From assembly GCA_026986355.1 (NCBI GenBank), contig JALSOO010000155.1, positions 1 to 33,171 of the forward strand: a stretch of DNA of 33,171 bases, in the 5' to 3' direction. The translations under genes and the position numbers were made by a program. Under the pieces are notes generated by a model, which had not been told where the DNA came from, did not search any database, and was given only the letters and a program-made list of their open reading frames with translations. How positions within the stretch are numbered: the first letter of the stretch is position 1; each line of letters begins with the position of its first letter. Of the stretch, positions 33,069 through 33,171 are shown one piece after another. Source of the DNA: Campylobacteraceae bacterium (GTDB lineage Bacteria > Campylobacterota > Campylobacteria > Campylobacterales > Sulfurovaceae).

Positions 33069-33171
33069 ATGAATTTTTTTAAATTAAGTTTAGTAGCAAC
33101 TTCTCTGCTGTTGATTGGTTGTGGTAGTAGTAGTAATAAAAGTAGTACTGCTCCTAAAGCAACAACTGTGA
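33069..33171 (+). CDS. Lipoprotein, 5' part only
   Basis: The window ends after 34 codons. The sequence begins MNFFKLSLVATSLLLIGCGSSS, a bacterial lipoprotein signal peptide with lipobox LIGC, so Cys18 would be lipidated after cleavage. A Ser/Asn/Lys/Thr-rich spacer follows (GSSSNKSSTAPKATT), typical of surface or outer-membrane lipoproteins with a flexible tether. AAAGGAAT is the ribosome site. Function cannot be assigned because the mature domain lies outside the window. Confidence 0.8.
   Translation, partial: MNFFKLSLVATSLLLIGCGSSSNKSSTAPKATTV

Overview
The window looks like chromosome of an AT-rich Campylobacterota (epsilonproteobacterium), most likely a Sulfurovum/Sulfurimonas-type marine or sulfur-oxidising relative. 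The evidence is low GC, the acidic C-terminal tail on ribosomal protein S2, an S2-EF-Ts pair near groESL, Campylobacterota-like promoters with an extended -10 and weak -35, and many overlapping genes. This placement is inferred from general features; no similarity search was run.

Layout. 1-2200 (+ strand): a Rossmann-like hypothetical protein, a membrane-anchored LysM protein and a DUF420-like membrane protein. 2214-22936: a surface-polysaccharide locus, mostly on the - strand. One module (10547 down to 2214) reads flippase, asparagine-synthase-type amidotransferase, FemAB-like transferase, two GT4 glycosyltransferases, polysaccharide deacetylase and a third GT4, nearly all overlapping by a few bases. 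A second module (19354 down to about 15033) reads sugar O-methyltransferase-like protein, CmoA-like methyltransferase, EpsG/Wzy-like polymerase and a second flippase, followed by the membrane protease HtpX. Between the modules lies a small methyltransferase (-) and a + strand pair: a second asparagine-synthase homologue whose glutaminase nucleophile is gone, and an unrecognised protein whose reading frame seems to begin at an ATC codon. The locus ends with a secreted barrel-like protein (+) converging on a Wzc-like chain-length/ATPase protein (-).

22937-26950: a compact mini-gene (35 codons with -10, RBS and terminator), an Hpt plus degenerate-receiver protein, a short PstS-like periplasmic protein, a small peptidoglycan-binding-domain protein, and an exbB-exbD-tonB operon whose TonB linker carries three 31-residue repeats. 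26954-32500 (- strand): an AAA_14/DUF4143 ATPase, then tsf, rpsB, groEL and groES. 32653-33171 (+): a promoter and tRNA-Met(CAT), then a short region with a 21-codon ORF, a strong hairpin and a perfect inverted repeat, leading into a lipoprotein gene cut by the window edge.

How the genes fit together. The glycosyltransferases would build a lipid-linked oligosaccharide. The deacetylase, FemAB-like enzyme, amidotransferases and methyltransferases would decorate it. The flippases and EpsG-like protein would export and polymerise it, and the Wzc-like protein would set chain length. No initiating sugar-phosphate transferase and no Wza-type outer-membrane exporter are present here, so the pathway must be completed elsewhere. 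The most interesting points are the paired intact and cysteine-less amidotransferases, the ATC-start gene, the Wzc-like protein lacking kinase hallmarks, the degenerate receiver with His at the phospho-Asp position, and the mini-gene at 23011-23200.
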